DNA from: Lachnospiraceae bacterium
GTDB lineage: Bacteria; Bacillota; Clostridia; Lachnospirales; Lachnospiraceae
Assembly: GCA_017538995.1 (NCBI GenBank)
Contig: JAFYHV010000026.1
Span: 1-64,000, forward strand
DNA length: 64,000 nucleotides
Direction of reading: 5' to 3'
The notes beneath the pieces are model-generated. The model made no database searches. It was not told where the DNA came from and saw only the letters and a list, made by a program, of their open reading frames with translations. The position numbers and the translations under genes were made by a program. Shown here piece after piece: positions 8,259 to 17,645 of the stretch (position 1 is the stretch's first letter; each line of letters starts with the position of its first letter).

Positions 8259-9540
8259 CAAGCTTACCTAATAATACTTTTCCTTCTTCGTTAAAATCAG
8301 ACGCAAAATATACAGTCTCATTATTATCGCTTCTTTTTGCATACATGGTTATAAGACCTGTCTGCTTTTTAAAAGAAGCGCTTATCGTCTTTTTCTCACC
8401 GGAATTCAAACCGATTAATCCGGGCTTAATCGCGTGTGTCTCGGATTCGATTCCGTCGCTTATTTCAAGATAAACATCGCAGTTAAAATAAACCGGTGCA
8501 AAGCCTGTATTCTTTATAACCGCAGTCACGGTTATTATTCCGTTTCTGTCCTTTTTCGCTTTTACGCTCTCTATTACAAATCTGTAGCCTAAATGTGCAT
8601 CCACATAATCATATACTGATTCGCCGTTAAATATTCCGTTACCCGTAAATCTCGTCTGTTTCCAGAGACTTAAAAGATCTTTGTCGTGTTCGGAATTTAA
8701 GTAAGTTACACCGGTATCCTTAAGAGCAGAAATCATAAAAGAAATATCCGGTTCTTTTACTTTATCCAGTACAACTTCTCCGCCGACGGGATATTTTAAG
8801 GAGATTGTATTTAAGAACTCTCTCTCCTCTTTTGCGTTCCACTCACATCTGTAACCGACATCGTTTTTTGATTCGTTGCCGAAAGTTCCGAGGTCTGTAT
8901 CCGAACCGAACATACCGTCATCAAATATTCCGGTTCTTATATTTTCCATGCTGCCTGTTTTGGCATAGTCAAGATTCAACATTCTCCACTGAAGAGGTTT
9001 TCTGACCGAAAGGAAAATTTTACTGTCCGATTTTTTGTACACATCATAAAGTTCTGACAGCTTCTGATCCGTAATATATCTCGAGGAATGCATCTCTCCC
9101 CAGTTGCCTAAAAGTAATCCCTGGATTATAAAAACGCCTTCCGGATATTCGTTTACCGCTTCAATAAGTTCCTCTGCATGTTTTAAGACCGTTTTAAAGG
9201 AGGACGGCTCTTTTTCCATAGCCTTCCCCTGATGATCGTAAGCAAACCTTAAAATAACATCTTTGTTTTTTGAAACGAAAAACTTAAGAATATTTCTTAA
9301 ATTCTCCCTGCATTTTTCATCTATGCCTGCATCTTTTACGGAACTAATATCCACTAAAGCCATAGCAAGCTTCTGCGATTTATCGTCTTCAGTTTCAAGA
9401 AATGAATAATCGGGAGTTTCGTTTATGTCAAAATAAAAAATCTTATAAAAGCCTCTTAACGGATTGACAAGTTTATTCTTTTTTTCAGAGTAGTCGAACG
9501 GATAAAAGTTGGTTTTATCCTTACGAAGCAAGTGAATCAT
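8251..9540 (-). CDS. DUF4832/DUF4874 family protein, glycoside-hydrolase-like barrel
   Basis: The 429-residue protein opens with NPLRGFYKIFYFD, the conserved 'NP.RGfy' start of the DUF4874/DUF4832 pair. It continues with a barrel-like region (VILRFAYDHQGKAMEKE, FIIQGLLLGNWGEMHSS with the conserved W-G-E, LSVRKPLQWR) and ends in a beta-rich module (residues about 310-429) like that of DUF4832. Such proteins look like glycoside hydrolases, but no activity is known to me. Unusually for a putative polysaccharide-active enzyme it has no signal peptide, so it may be cytoplasmic. It overlaps the GT2 gene by 20 bases and the following membrane-protein gene by eight. Confidence 0.8.
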   Translation of the reverse strand: MIHLLRKDKTNFYPFDYSEKKNKLVNPLRGFYKIFYFDINETPDYSFLETEDDKSQKLAMALVDISSVKDAGIDEKCRENLRNILKFFVSKNKDVILRFAYDHQGKAMEKEPSSFKTVLKHAEELIEAVNEYPEGVFIIQGLLLGNWGEMHSSRYITDQKLSELYDVYKKSDSKIFLSVRKPLQWRMLNLDYAKTGSMENIRTGIFDDGMFGSDTDLGTFGNESKNDVGYRCEWNAKEEREFLNTISLKYPVGGEVVLDKVKEPDISFMISALKDTGVTYLNSEHDKDLLSLWKQTRFTGNGIFNGESVYDYVDAHLGYRFVIESVKAKKDRNGIITVTAVIKNTGFAPVYFNCDVYLEISDGIESETHAIKPGLIGLNSGEKKTISASFKKQTGLITMYAKRSDNNETVYFASDFNEEGKVLLGKLDE

Positions 9541-10306
9541 TAATGTTTACTTTCTTGTCGGTCTTAAGGATTTTAATCCTCATCCACACTGCCAATATCG
9601 AATAGCACATTCTTATCACATATATAAGAGGTTTTAATCCCGAATGCATGCTTTTTCCTTTGGTTCTCGGATGCATTTTCGCGGGAATTTCTTTTACGTT
9701 GTATCCGAGCATTACCATCTGAAGAATCATGTTGGCATCGGGATAATCCGGATCAAAATGATCGAAGCCTGCATAGTAGCAGAATGTTCTTCTTGAAAGG
9801 CCCTGAAGCCCCGTAGTCGGATCGCTTATCTTCTTGCCGGATAATATTCTTATCATGGTTCTGAAAAGAGCATATCCGATATTTTTAATCAAAGTCGATT
9901 TGTATTTGGGCGAATCCTTTAAAAATCTTGACCCTAAAACAATATCGGGCTGAACGTTGTTTTCGTCAGCGGTCGTTAATGCTTTGTATATGTTTAAAAC
10001 ATTTTCCGGATCGTGCTGTCCGTCACCGTCCATCTGAATTACGAAACTGTAATCATATCTCTTGGCATATCTGTATCCTGCCTGAAGCCCGCTTCCGTAT
10101 CCGAGATTGTAAATATTTCTGATAACCTTATGGCCCCTGCTTTTAACCACCTGACCGGTATCGTCCGTCGAGGCATCGTTTATGACAAGGATATCGCAAA
10201 TATCCGAAATATCTTTTCTTTCAAGTTTTTCAAGTAAAGGTCCTATATTTTTACCCTCGTTATATGCCGGGATGACTATAAGAACCTTTTTCCTTTTATT
10301 CGCCAT
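9521..10306 (-). CDS. GT2 glycosyltransferase, Dpm1/polyprenyl-phosphate sugar synthase-like
   Basis: The 261-residue protein has the GT-A start VLIVIPAYNEGKNI, VINDASTDDT, the metal-binding QMDGDGQHDP and the SDPTTGLQGLSRR block typical of Dpm1-like enzymes. These transfer a sugar from a nucleotide donor to a polyprenyl phosphate at the inner face of the membrane. I start it at the ATG at 10304-10306, preceded by AGAGG with an 8-base spacer; a TTG nine codons earlier has no good ribosome site. It lacks the C-terminal double helix of GtrB-type enzymes. In this operon it could supply lipid-linked sugar to the polytopic protein two genes downstream. Confidence 0.87.
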   Translation of the reverse strand: MANKRKKVLIVIPAYNEGKNIGPLLEKLERKDISDICDILVINDASTDDTGQVVKSRGHKVIRNIYNLGYGSGLQAGYRYAKRYDYSFVIQMDGDGQHDPENVLNIYKALTTADENNVQPDIVLGSRFLKDSPKYKSTLIKNIGYALFRTMIRILSGKKISDPTTGLQGLSRRTFCYYAGFDHFDPDYPDANMILQMVMLGYNVKEIPAKMHPRTKGKSMHSGLKPLIYVIRMCYSILAVWMRIKILKTDKKVNINDSLAS

Positions 10307-10342
10307 AATCAATACCTCTGAAAAGTGGCACAATTCTTACAT

Positions 10343-11542
10343 TCAGATAAGTGAAAGCAGTTCCTCAATGCTTTCATTGCTTTCTGTAAACTTCTTTTCT
10401 GCATTCGCTCCGATAGTTTTACAAAGATTTTCGTCGTGTAAAAGAGTTTTAATCTTATCACTTAAATCTGCGGGATCAAGTTTGCATACAAGAGCATCTT
10501 CATTATCTTTTACGAGTTCGGCATTGCTGTTGCAATCCGATACTATTATGGGCTTACCCATTATCTGGGCTTCCCTTATTGCCATGCTCTTTCCTTCAAA
10601 ACGTGTGGCATGAACATATATGTCGCACTGCTTTAAATACGGAAAAGGATTGTCTTTTACACCGAGCAGTATGAATTTATCTTTTAAATCGTATTTCTCA
10701 ATCCGGCTTTTAAGTTTTTCTCTTAATTCGCCGTCTCCTAGTACGTACCACTTTACATTCTCTCCGCTTTCCGAAAGGATTTTCATGCTTTCAACGGAAA
10801 CATCAATCGCTTTCTGGGTGGTAAGTCTTGCAATCGTAAGAATTCTTTTTCTATTGAATTCATCTTCGAATCCGCCGGCTTCTTCACCTTTTTTAAGTAC
10901 GTATTCTTTGTCGATTATATTTTCAAAAATCTTTGTCTTATCTTCACACTCGGGATATTCGGAAATAAAGCTTTCTCTTACGTCTCCCGATACCGTAAAT
11001 ATTCTGTCAAAGCCTGTATAAACATCCTTGTCAACTTTCCTTGAGTATCCTGCCTCCACATAATTTACATGTATAAAAGCAGCTTTCTTATCAGCATTAA
11101 CATACTTATTAACATAGTATGCGGATGCACCTTCAAGAAACGCTACGGCTAAATCATATTTTTCTTCAAACACAGGCGATGCGTCGGACAAAGTTTTCCA
11201 AAGCAGTTTATCGGGAAGTACCCTGCCTTTAAAAACCATCTTCACCCAGTTCGAAATTATATAAAAGATATTTTTAAAAACAGCCGCATTCTTAAAAAAC
11301 ATTCCGAATATGCGCTTTTTCATTTTCTTCTTTCCTTCGCGCGAAAGAACAGAAGAAGCATCAAAACTTTCGTTTAAAACGTGAACATGTTCGGGAACTT
11401 TTTCAATCAGTTCGCCCTGTCCCAGGATCACATACAAAGAAATGTCATATTCGTTTTTATCCAGTTTTTTAATCAGTTGGATTAACGCATTTTCGGCACC
11501 GCCGCGGCCTAATGTGTTAATTACGAACAGAATCTTTTTCAT
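10343..11542 (-). CDS. GT4 family glycosyltransferase
   Basis: The 399-residue GT-B enzyme has an N-terminal acceptor domain beginning FVINTLGRGGAENAL and a C-terminal nucleotide-sugar domain. The latter has ILTIARLTTQKAIDV, the E-x7-E motif in FEGKSMAIREAQ and IVSDCNSNAELV. It is a retaining, cytoplasmic enzyme. The gene overlaps the DUF2304 gene by 26 bases and precedes the GT2 gene, so it belongs to the exopolysaccharide operon. Acceptor and donor are not deducible; it is distinct from PelF encoded three genes upstream. Confidence 0.88.
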   Translation of the reverse strand: MKKILFVINTLGRGGAENALIQLIKKLDKNEYDISLYVILGQGELIEKVPEHVHVLNESFDASSVLSREGKKKMKKRIFGMFFKNAAVFKNIFYIISNWVKMVFKGRVLPDKLLWKTLSDASPVFEEKYDLAVAFLEGASAYYVNKYVNADKKAAFIHVNYVEAGYSRKVDKDVYTGFDRIFTVSGDVRESFISEYPECEDKTKIFENIIDKEYVLKKGEEAGGFEDEFNRKRILTIARLTTQKAIDVSVESMKILSESGENVKWYVLGDGELREKLKSRIEKYDLKDKFILLGVKDNPFPYLKQCDIYVHATRFEGKSMAIREAQIMGKPIIVSDCNSNAELVKDNEDALVCKLDPADLSDKIKTLLHDENLCKTIGANAEKKFTESNESIEELLSLI

Positions 11543-11906
11543 CTTCCTCTAAGGATTCCATTTTCTTTCTTAACTCTTCCACTTCCGTGTTTAAAAGAGA
11601 AACCTGAATTGCCAGCTCGTTGTTCTTTTTCATGGTATCGGTAATTCTGATACTGAAAAAGTACATCGCATAAGCCGCACAGACAAAAATAACTATTACA
11701 AGAGTAAGACCCTGAGGTGAAATATACTCTCTCCAGTGATCCGGTCTTATTACAATACCGAGAACAATAAAAACTATTGCTCCTATACCCCAGGGAATAA
11801 CGACGGGCTCACTCATCTTTCTTCTGACAAGAGAAATAAACGATGTGACAAGCATCGATGTTCCAAACGCTATTAACAAAATCTGAATTATAAGACCGTC
11901 TCTCAT
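11517..11906 (-). CDS. DUF2304 small membrane protein
   Basis: The 129-residue protein has three hydrophobic helices (about residues 6-24, 40-55 and 68-86) and a C-terminal coiled coil (NNELAIQVSLLNTEVEELRKKM). This layout matches DUF2304 proteins, which are usually encoded next to GT2 polyprenyl-phosphate sugar synthases and may act as membrane partners for them. Its start overlaps the PelG stop as ATGA, indicating translational coupling. Assignment rests on size, topology and neighbours. Confidence 0.75.
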   Translation of the reverse strand: MRDGLIIQILLIAFGTSMLVTSFISLVRRKMSEPVVIPWGIGAIVFIVLGIVIRPDHWREYISPQGLTLVIVIFVCAAYAMYFFSIRITDTMKKNNELAIQVSLLNTEVEELRKKMESLEEDEKDSVRN

Positions 11907-13372
11907 CTGTACTTTCTCCGTTTGTTTATATAACTCGGACTTTCGTAAACAAGATTCTGAGGCTTTTTGCCTTCGCCCTTTTTCATAAGGTTGCCTTTAC
12001 AGAATACATGAACATCAAGGTTCTTTTCCATGTATCTTAATCTGAAATATGCGGCAACAAAACCGATTACAGCTCCGAATACAAGACCGATTCCGTACCA
12101 TATGGGAGTAAGGAATGTGGCAAACCATGCACCGATAACCGTGAATACACAGAAGCATAAAGCAACCAGCAAAGCTCCGTCATAATCGTTAAAGTAATAA
12201 AGGAAAATAATTTCCGCATACATTGCAAAGAGGATGAAATATCCTGCTGCCAGGCAGGGATAAATCTGCATTACCATTCCGCCGAAACCGAGTCTCGGAA
12301 GGAATATAATTGCCAGGAGGAATATTACAACCGAAATAATAAACTGAATTCTTACAAGGTTTAAAAGTTCCTCGGAGAGCTGATAAAACATTCTTCTCTT
12401 CGATTCCTCGATATCCATTTTTCTGCCGCCGATAACAGCCTCGGAGTATCTTTTATATCTCTCGTGGAAATACATTTCAACTCTCGAAATAAAGATAACC
12501 GTAGCGGAAATATTGGTAAACATCGCAAGACATGTAGCCATGTCGTAGCTCTGCATATTTACAAAGCATTTAACAACCACTATACGCATATCCGTGGTCC
12601 AGAAAACAAAGTTGTGAATGTAAAGACCGAGCGTATAAAGGAAATTGGTTAATACAAGCTGCCAGTATTTCTTAAAATACAAAAGCACTTCCTTGTATTT
12701 GCCGGAGTTTTCTCTGAAGTAACTTCTTACCTTTGCAAATTCAAGAATTGCGATAAGAAGGAATCCTGCATCGAGAGATACAAGCATTCCGAGAGTACAC
12801 TCCATATTAAATACTTTTACGAGAAGGAGTGATAAAAGAACCGTAAAAATCATACCCCAGAGGAAGTAGAATGAAATCTTTTTATAATCCTTACAAATCG
12901 AAAGATAAAGCATTGTATAGAATACAAATACAAGTGCCATATATCCGATATAGCCTGCCAGTACATACTCAAGAGGCACTTTGCCGACAAAGTATTCCCT
13001 GATTACAAAGGGAATTCCTAAAAGAGACGAAAGCAGGGTATTCATTAAAAGTCCGACATGGAAACAGGGCATAATGTCTTCATAAGTTTCCCAGTAAATA
13101 ACATCGGACATATATTTTGAAAGTACCGCGTTAAACGGCGACGCCGAAAGCAGCGCGAAAATAAATATATAAAGTACGGTGGATGCATAGAGTTCTCTCT
13201 GGGCATAACCTATCTGCGAAAAGCCGAGGAGATACTGCATTAACATTACAGCGCCGATTACAAGGAACATCGGAGCTATAGTGATAACCGTACTGTATCC
13301 GAATCCGACCACATTGGTTGTGATGGTATTCTTGTTATATATTTTGTTCAGCCTTACACCTATACCGGCCAC
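11903..13372 (-). CDS. pelG: PelG-like exopolysaccharide exporter of the MOP superfamily
   Basis: The 489-residue protein has about 12 membrane helices and begins MAGIGVRLNKIY, the typical PelG opening, followed by GFGYSTVITIAPMFLVIGA. PelG is the polysaccharide transporter of the Pel system and works with the PelF glycosyltransferase and the PelD/PelE inner-membrane complex. The start is a GTG at 13370-13372 with GGCGG upstream. Position directly after PelF is the order seen in Gram-positive pel operons (pelD-E-A-F-G). I am confident of the family; the polymer produced is inferred. Confidence 0.88.
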   Translation of the reverse strand: MAGIGVRLNKIYNKNTITTNVVGFGYSTVITIAPMFLVIGAVMLMQYLLGFSQIGYAQRELYASTVLYIFIFALLSASPFNAVLSKYMSDVIYWETYEDIMPCFHVGLLMNTLLSSLLGIPFVIREYFVGKVPLEYVLAGYIGYMALVFVFYTMLYLSICKDYKKISFYFLWGMIFTVLLSLLLVKVFNMECTLGMLVSLDAGFLLIAILEFAKVRSYFRENSGKYKEVLLYFKKYWQLVLTNFLYTLGLYIHNFVFWTTDMRIVVVKCFVNMQSYDMATCLAMFTNISATVIFISRVEMYFHERYKRYSEAVIGGRKMDIEESKRRMFYQLSEELLNLVRIQFIISVVIFLLAIIFLPRLGFGGMVMQIYPCLAAGYFILFAMYAEIIFLYYFNDYDGALLVALCFCVFTVIGAWFATFLTPIWYGIGLVFGAVIGFVAAYFRLRYMEKNLDVHVFCKGNLMKKGEGKKPQNLVYESPSYINKRRKYR

Positions 13373-13390
13373 TTTTATATCCGCCTTTCT

Positions 13391-14842
13391 TTAAAATACA
13401 CTCTGATTATCGAAAAATGGATCGAGTGCGTTTCGTCTCATTCTCTTATATATGCTCTCATACTGTTCATGCATCATTTCTATTCTGTAACTGTCAAGAA
13501 CTCTTCTGTAACCGTTCTCTCCAAGCTCCGCTCTCTTCTCGGGATTGAGAGCCAAGTTAATCATTGCATGAGCAATTTCTTCCACATTCATGATATGACA
13601 GAGAATACCTGCTTCTCCGTTTTCATCGTCTTCTTCACCGTAGATTAGTTCACGGCAGTTTCCGACATCGGTTGCTATAACGGGTTTCTTTGCCGCAAAA
13701 CTCTCAAGTATTGTTAACGGCTGACCTTCGGAAATACTTGTAAGAATCGTAAAATCCATTTTGCCGAGATAATCGGTAACATCGACTTTGCCCGTAAAGA
13801 ATACGTCGGGGATTTCCATTACATCCACGAGTTCAAAGCACTCTCTTGCATACTGAGGATCTTCATCCGTAGGTCCCATTATCCAGAGTCTTAAATTGTG
13901 CACTTCTTTTTTAGCAAAAGCAAATGCTCTTATCATTGTCTTTATTTCTTTTATGGGCGAAACTCTGACAACTGCGCCTATGTCTATTGTATTTTCCTCG
14001 GGAAGTTTACCGGGAAGATGTGCAAATCTGTCTACATCAATACCGTTGGGAGTAATCTCTGTTTTACCTGCCTTACAGCCGAGTTCAATCTGAAGTTCTC
14101 TCGCGTGAGAATAAAGGGATGTAACAACATCCGCTCTGTCGTAAGCCATTTGTGACATTTTCTTAAACTGCTCAATCCAGATATTTTTATAAATACCAGC
14201 AACCCAGCCTGCCTTAAGAAGTTCCTCTTCTCTTTCTCGTGTATAAATACCGTGTTCGGATATAAGAAGCGCCGAGCCGTAAAGGTATTTTGCCATACTT
14301 CCCAAAAGTCCCGCATAACCCGTAGCCACGCAGTGATAAACATCTGCCTTTGGAACCTTTGTTTTTAAAACAAGGAACAAAGGAAGATAAATTGAGCGCA
14401 TTGTCCAGAGGAAATCGGAAAAGACTATCTGCGAGAAATTCTTTTCATAGTATTCCTGAACTATGTGTAGGAAGTCTGCGCCCATTAAAATATCGTCAAT
14501 GGAAAACGGTGTTTTCTGGAAAAGATCAAACAGACCGTACCATTCGGGTTCGTAGTTAAAGATAACACTTCTTAATGCTCTGTACTGCTTGGGAGTAAGA
14601 TGTGTTCTTCTTCCCTCCTTGGGTTTTGTGCCCCAGTCATTGTCATTAAGGTATGCTTCATAAACCTCCGAAACATTGTCCGGAAGCTTATACTGAAATT
14701 TCCCGCTCGTGGATCTGTCCGATATAATGGACAGCACTACGAATTCGTGCTCGGGAAATGACTTTATCATACTGTTAATCCAGCCTGAAACACCGCCTAC
14801 CACGTAAGGGTAGCAGCCTTCGGCAACAATACAGATTCGCAT
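13391..14842 (-). CDS. pelF: PelF-like glycosyltransferase of the Pel system
   Basis: The 483-residue GT4 enzyme opens with ICIVAEGCYPYVVGGVSGW, characteristic of PelF. It includes the SEHGIYTRERE block and carries the nucleotide-sugar E-x7-E motif in ISEGQPLTILES followed by KPVIATDVGNCRELI. PelF is the soluble polymerising glycosyltransferase of Pel biosynthesis and binds the PelD/PelE/PelG membrane complex. RBS AAGGAG precedes the ATG. A 43-base gap to the upstream gene contains one copy of the 10-mer TTATGTAAAC on the minus strand. The alternative, a generic GT4, is unlikely given the neighbours. Confidence 0.9.
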   Translation of the reverse strand: MRICIVAEGCYPYVVGGVSGWINSMIKSFPEHEFVVLSIISDRSTSGKFQYKLPDNVSEVYEAYLNDNDWGTKPKEGRRTHLTPKQYRALRSVIFNYEPEWYGLFDLFQKTPFSIDDILMGADFLHIVQEYYEKNFSQIVFSDFLWTMRSIYLPLFLVLKTKVPKADVYHCVATGYAGLLGSMAKYLYGSALLISEHGIYTREREEELLKAGWVAGIYKNIWIEQFKKMSQMAYDRADVVTSLYSHARELQIELGCKAGKTEITPNGIDVDRFAHLPGKLPEENTIDIGAVVRVSPIKEIKTMIRAFAFAKKEVHNLRLWIMGPTDEDPQYARECFELVDVMEIPDVFFTGKVDVTDYLGKMDFTILTSISEGQPLTILESFAAKKPVIATDVGNCRELIYGEEDDENGEAGILCHIMNVEEIAHAMINLALNPEKRAELGENGYRRVLDSYRIEMMHEQYESIYKRMRRNALDPFFDNQSVF

Positions 14843-14885
14843 TGAAACTCCTTATATAGGTTTACATAACTGTTATAATCTTACT

Positions 14886-16685
14886 TTATAAAAGACCGTC
14901 GTATTTAAATATCTCGTCGGAATCATCCAAATAAATCTTTGATTCAAAACCATACACATGAATAAGATATGCATCTTCTTCGATACATTCAACATGTGCA
15001 TTGGTAGCTTCACTTATCTTTTCTCCGTGAGTTCTTAAAACAAAATATGATTCGTCAGTCTTTTCGGTTCTTACCGTAATCACATTGTCTTCACGTTCGT
15101 AAGTGTATTTAAGATTTAAAAACTCTCTTACTCTCGTATCACTTTCGGAAACGGCCGTATAATCAAATTCTCTGTTCTTAGCCCAGTATGTATTGATATT
15201 TGACGCCACATCCTTTGAGAAATACTGCCACTCGTCTTCAATCTCTTCGGGGAACAATACCTTGTGCATGTCTATCAGGGTTGTGGAATATCCGATGGAA
15301 GTGAGCATACATCTCTGCTTTAATTCATTTCTGTATGAATACTCATCCGCCACATTTGTAATTCCCTGGAAGGTTACGCTGTTGTTTAAATATGATAAAA
15401 GTTCAGCATTTTTATCCCTGGTACTTACCACGGTATGAATTCTGTGAAGATAACTCTCGTTGTTTTCTATGGCATTTGTTATTTCGTCATTTAACTTATA
15501 GGCATAAGAAGCGCTGTAATGATAATCACTGCCTTTTTCAAGGACGTTGGCATCATATTTCATCTTCTCTTTAAAGCCCTTAAAATCATCGATATCAAGA
15601 CTTCTGCCCATCTCGCCGTCTATTTCTTTTAACTGCTGAAGATAGAACTCCATGAGTTTGTCCGAAGGCTCATTTATATTTTCTGTTTCATATCCTGTAT
15701 TTAAGAAACATGTGAGCTTGATATTATATCTGGTTGAGATAGAAACATATTCGGGCCAGAAAATATCTCTTGATAAATTCTGGGAATCCATGCTGTATAT
15801 TTCTTTTATCCTTGCATCGTTTTCACTTGATACAACGGGATAATCCGAAATAACCATATTCTGGGCATTTACTACGGGATAAAGCACATAATCGTTTGCG
15901 GAATAATCGATTGCACTTAAAAATCCAAGGCCTGTATCCTGATTGATAAAATCATTTGCCACCGCATAAATATATGTGCCTTCGTAATTGTTTCTCCAGA
16001 TAATTCTCGGATAATCGTTTGCTACAACCGATGCATCCGACATCATTGCAACGGCATAGGTCTGTGTACCGTTACCGGTTATATACCAGGGAATGGTTTT
16101 CTCGAAATCATTGTACTTTTTCTCTGCTTCATTCTGAGGCATATAAGCAGCTTCACCGCCTAAAAGGAATCCTTCGAAAACCTGAATTCCTTCAAGATCC
16201 ATGTATTTCTTTCGAATCTCCGTTATGCCTAACATACTCTGAAGTGTCGCATAATCTTTTATTTTCTTAACATCCGGAAGATTTAAGAAAACCATGGTTG
16301 TTTTGCTTGCGGCAAGTTCTTCAAGATAATCCGAATAATTACCGACATCCAGTGTTTTGGAATCAATTAAAACAAGATGTGCTTTGGCTGCGTTTTCCTT
16401 ACTTAATTCCGTCGGATTCGAATAAACCTTTAAGAATCTTTTAGAATAGTTGCACCACTCTTCTACGGTTTTGTAAGCACTGCCTGTTTCTTTTCCTAAG
16501 AAAATAATCTGTTCGCAGTGTGTATTCGCCACGAATTTTTCTCTGGCAACCAGAATGTTTTCTTTTGCATATTCATTTGTATCGTACTGATTATTTCTGA
16601 CTTTTATGACCTGCGTAAACTGAAACAAAAAGAATATTGTCAGCATCATCAGAATAATCGTAATCAGTGTTCTGCGCGATACCAT
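14886..16685 (-). CDS. DUF2194 / PelA-deacetylase-like membrane-anchored protein
   Basis: The 599-residue protein has one N-terminal membrane anchor (residues about 7-27) and a large extracytoplasmic part. It sits between PelE- and PelF-like genes, exactly where Gram-positive pel loci carry the deacetylase form of PelA, and I match it to the DUF2194 family from memory. An N-terminal Rossmann-like region (about 55-260) is followed by a CE4-like region with WPEYVSISTRYNIKLTCF (about residues 310-330). The segment where CE4 enzymes have HxxxH reads HYSASYAY, so I cannot place a complete Asp-His-His metal triad. It may be a divergent or inactive deacetylase. Three bases separate it from the PelE-like stop. 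Confidence 0.7.
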   Translation of the reverse strand: MVSRRTLITIILMMLTIFFLFQFTQVIKVRNNQYDTNEYAKENILVAREKFVANTHCEQIIFLGKETGSAYKTVEEWCNYSKRFLKVYSNPTELSKENAAKAHLVLIDSKTLDVGNYSDYLEELAASKTTMVFLNLPDVKKIKDYATLQSMLGITEIRKKYMDLEGIQVFEGFLLGGEAAYMPQNEAEKKYNDFEKTIPWYITGNGTQTYAVAMMSDASVVANDYPRIIWRNNYEGTYIYAVANDFINQDTGLGFLSAIDYSANDYVLYPVVNAQNMVISDYPVVSSENDARIKEIYSMDSQNLSRDIFWPEYVSISTRYNIKLTCFLNTGYETENINEPSDKLMEFYLQQLKEIDGEMGRSLDIDDFKGFKEKMKYDANVLEKGSDYHYSASYAYKLNDEITNAIENNESYLHRIHTVVSTRDKNAELLSYLNNSVTFQGITNVADEYSYRNELKQRCMLTSIGYSTTLIDMHKVLFPEEIEDEWQYFSKDVASNINTYWAKNREFDYTAVSESDTRVREFLNLKYTYEREDNVITVRTEKTDESYFVLRTHGEKISEATNAHVECIEEDAYLIHVYGFESKIYLDDSDEIFKYDGLL

Positions 16686-16688
16686 TGA

Positions 16689-17645
16689 TTATTCCTTTCG
16701 GAAAACTCTGATAAGTTCCAGGGTTTCCTTGTCTATAACTACAGAGGATGATTTTAATTCCTCAATTGTGTCAAAGAATTCTTCTCTTCTGCCCATGTTG
16801 AAAAGAAGTTTTAATTTGCATGTGTAAGCGGATAAAGTCTGCGGATGAAGCATCTTTATACGATCGCACCACTTTTCGCATCTGTCGAATTCGCCGATTT
16901 CAAGCAGGCGCATTGCAACATTTTCCATCTGCTCTTCATTGATTCGATCCTTTGCCCCCTCATAAAAGATATCCGTGACTTCATCAAGTTTTAAAACATA
17001 CTCTTTCTGTTCCATATCAATGAAAACCTTCTGCTTTAAAACTTCATTCATGTATTCGATGAGAGCTTCGGCATAAATAAGCTTATTCTCTGAATCTTCC
17101 CTAATTTTTTTATACTGCTTTTCAACATTGATTCTGAAATCGTTTAATGCATCCTGCAGTACACTGGCCGCATAGTGCGCGGTCTCGGAATCGTTACTTG
17201 TAAGCGCAAAGTTAATTGATGATAAAAACTTCTGTGTATCACCGCTTACAACGCTCATCATAAGAGTACGAAGTTCTTTTTTATCTGTAATTTCAACAGC
17301 CTCTTCAAGAGAGATTAAGTTTCTTTCCTTCTCTTCTTCCGCACGCACATTGAACTTGACCTTGTCTTTAGAAAAGACAACGTCTTCGAGATCCACGGGC
17401 TCCGAGAAAAACAGTTTGTAAAAAAGCCATGAAAAGATAAAAAACAAAGGTCCGGCAACAGGTACAATTATCATTACGATAAGTCTTAACTCGAGACTGT
17501 GTTTTTTCTTCTTTTCACCCTTTGAATCCCTGTCATCTTTGTCAGAAAAAACAAATTTTGACAAAAGATAATAAACGAGAGAAACAACGGCGTTTATTAA
17601 AATTATGAGCAAAAAGATTATTAAATCTCTTCCGTTCGAAGACAT
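16689..17645 (-). CDS. pelE: PelE-like membrane/TPR protein
   Basis: The 318-residue product has two N-terminal hydrophobic segments (about residues 8-27 and 52-75) separated by a lysine-rich cytoplasmic loop, then an all-helical region of about 220 residues with TPR-like repeats (LRTLMMSVVSGDTQKFLSSI; EIGEFDRCEKWCDRIKMLHP). PelE in Pel systems has this plan and scaffolds the inner-membrane complex. It overlaps the PelD-like gene by 25 bases and precedes the PelA-like gene. The assignment comes from topology and position rather than strong sequence motifs. Confidence 0.72.
   Translation of the reverse strand: MSSNGRDLIIFLLIILINAVVSLVYYLLSKFVFSDKDDRDSKGEKKKKHSLELRLIVMIIVPVAGPLFFIFSWLFYKLFFSEPVDLEDVVFSKDKVKFNVRAEEEKERNLISLEEAVEITDKKELRTLMMSVVSGDTQKFLSSINFALTSNDSETAHYAASVLQDALNDFRINVEKQYKKIREDSENKLIYAEALIEYMNEVLKQKVFIDMEQKEYVLKLDEVTDIFYEGAKDRINEEQMENVAMRLLEIGEFDRCEKWCDRIKMLHPQTLSAYTCKLKLLFNMGRREEFFDTIEELKSSSVVIDKETLELIRVFRKE

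Noticed and set aside
10182..10613. Plus-strand reading frames opposite the glycosyltransferase genes, and similar long antisense frames elsewhere
   Set aside because: They are frames opposite well-supported genes and show no family motifs or ribosome sites.
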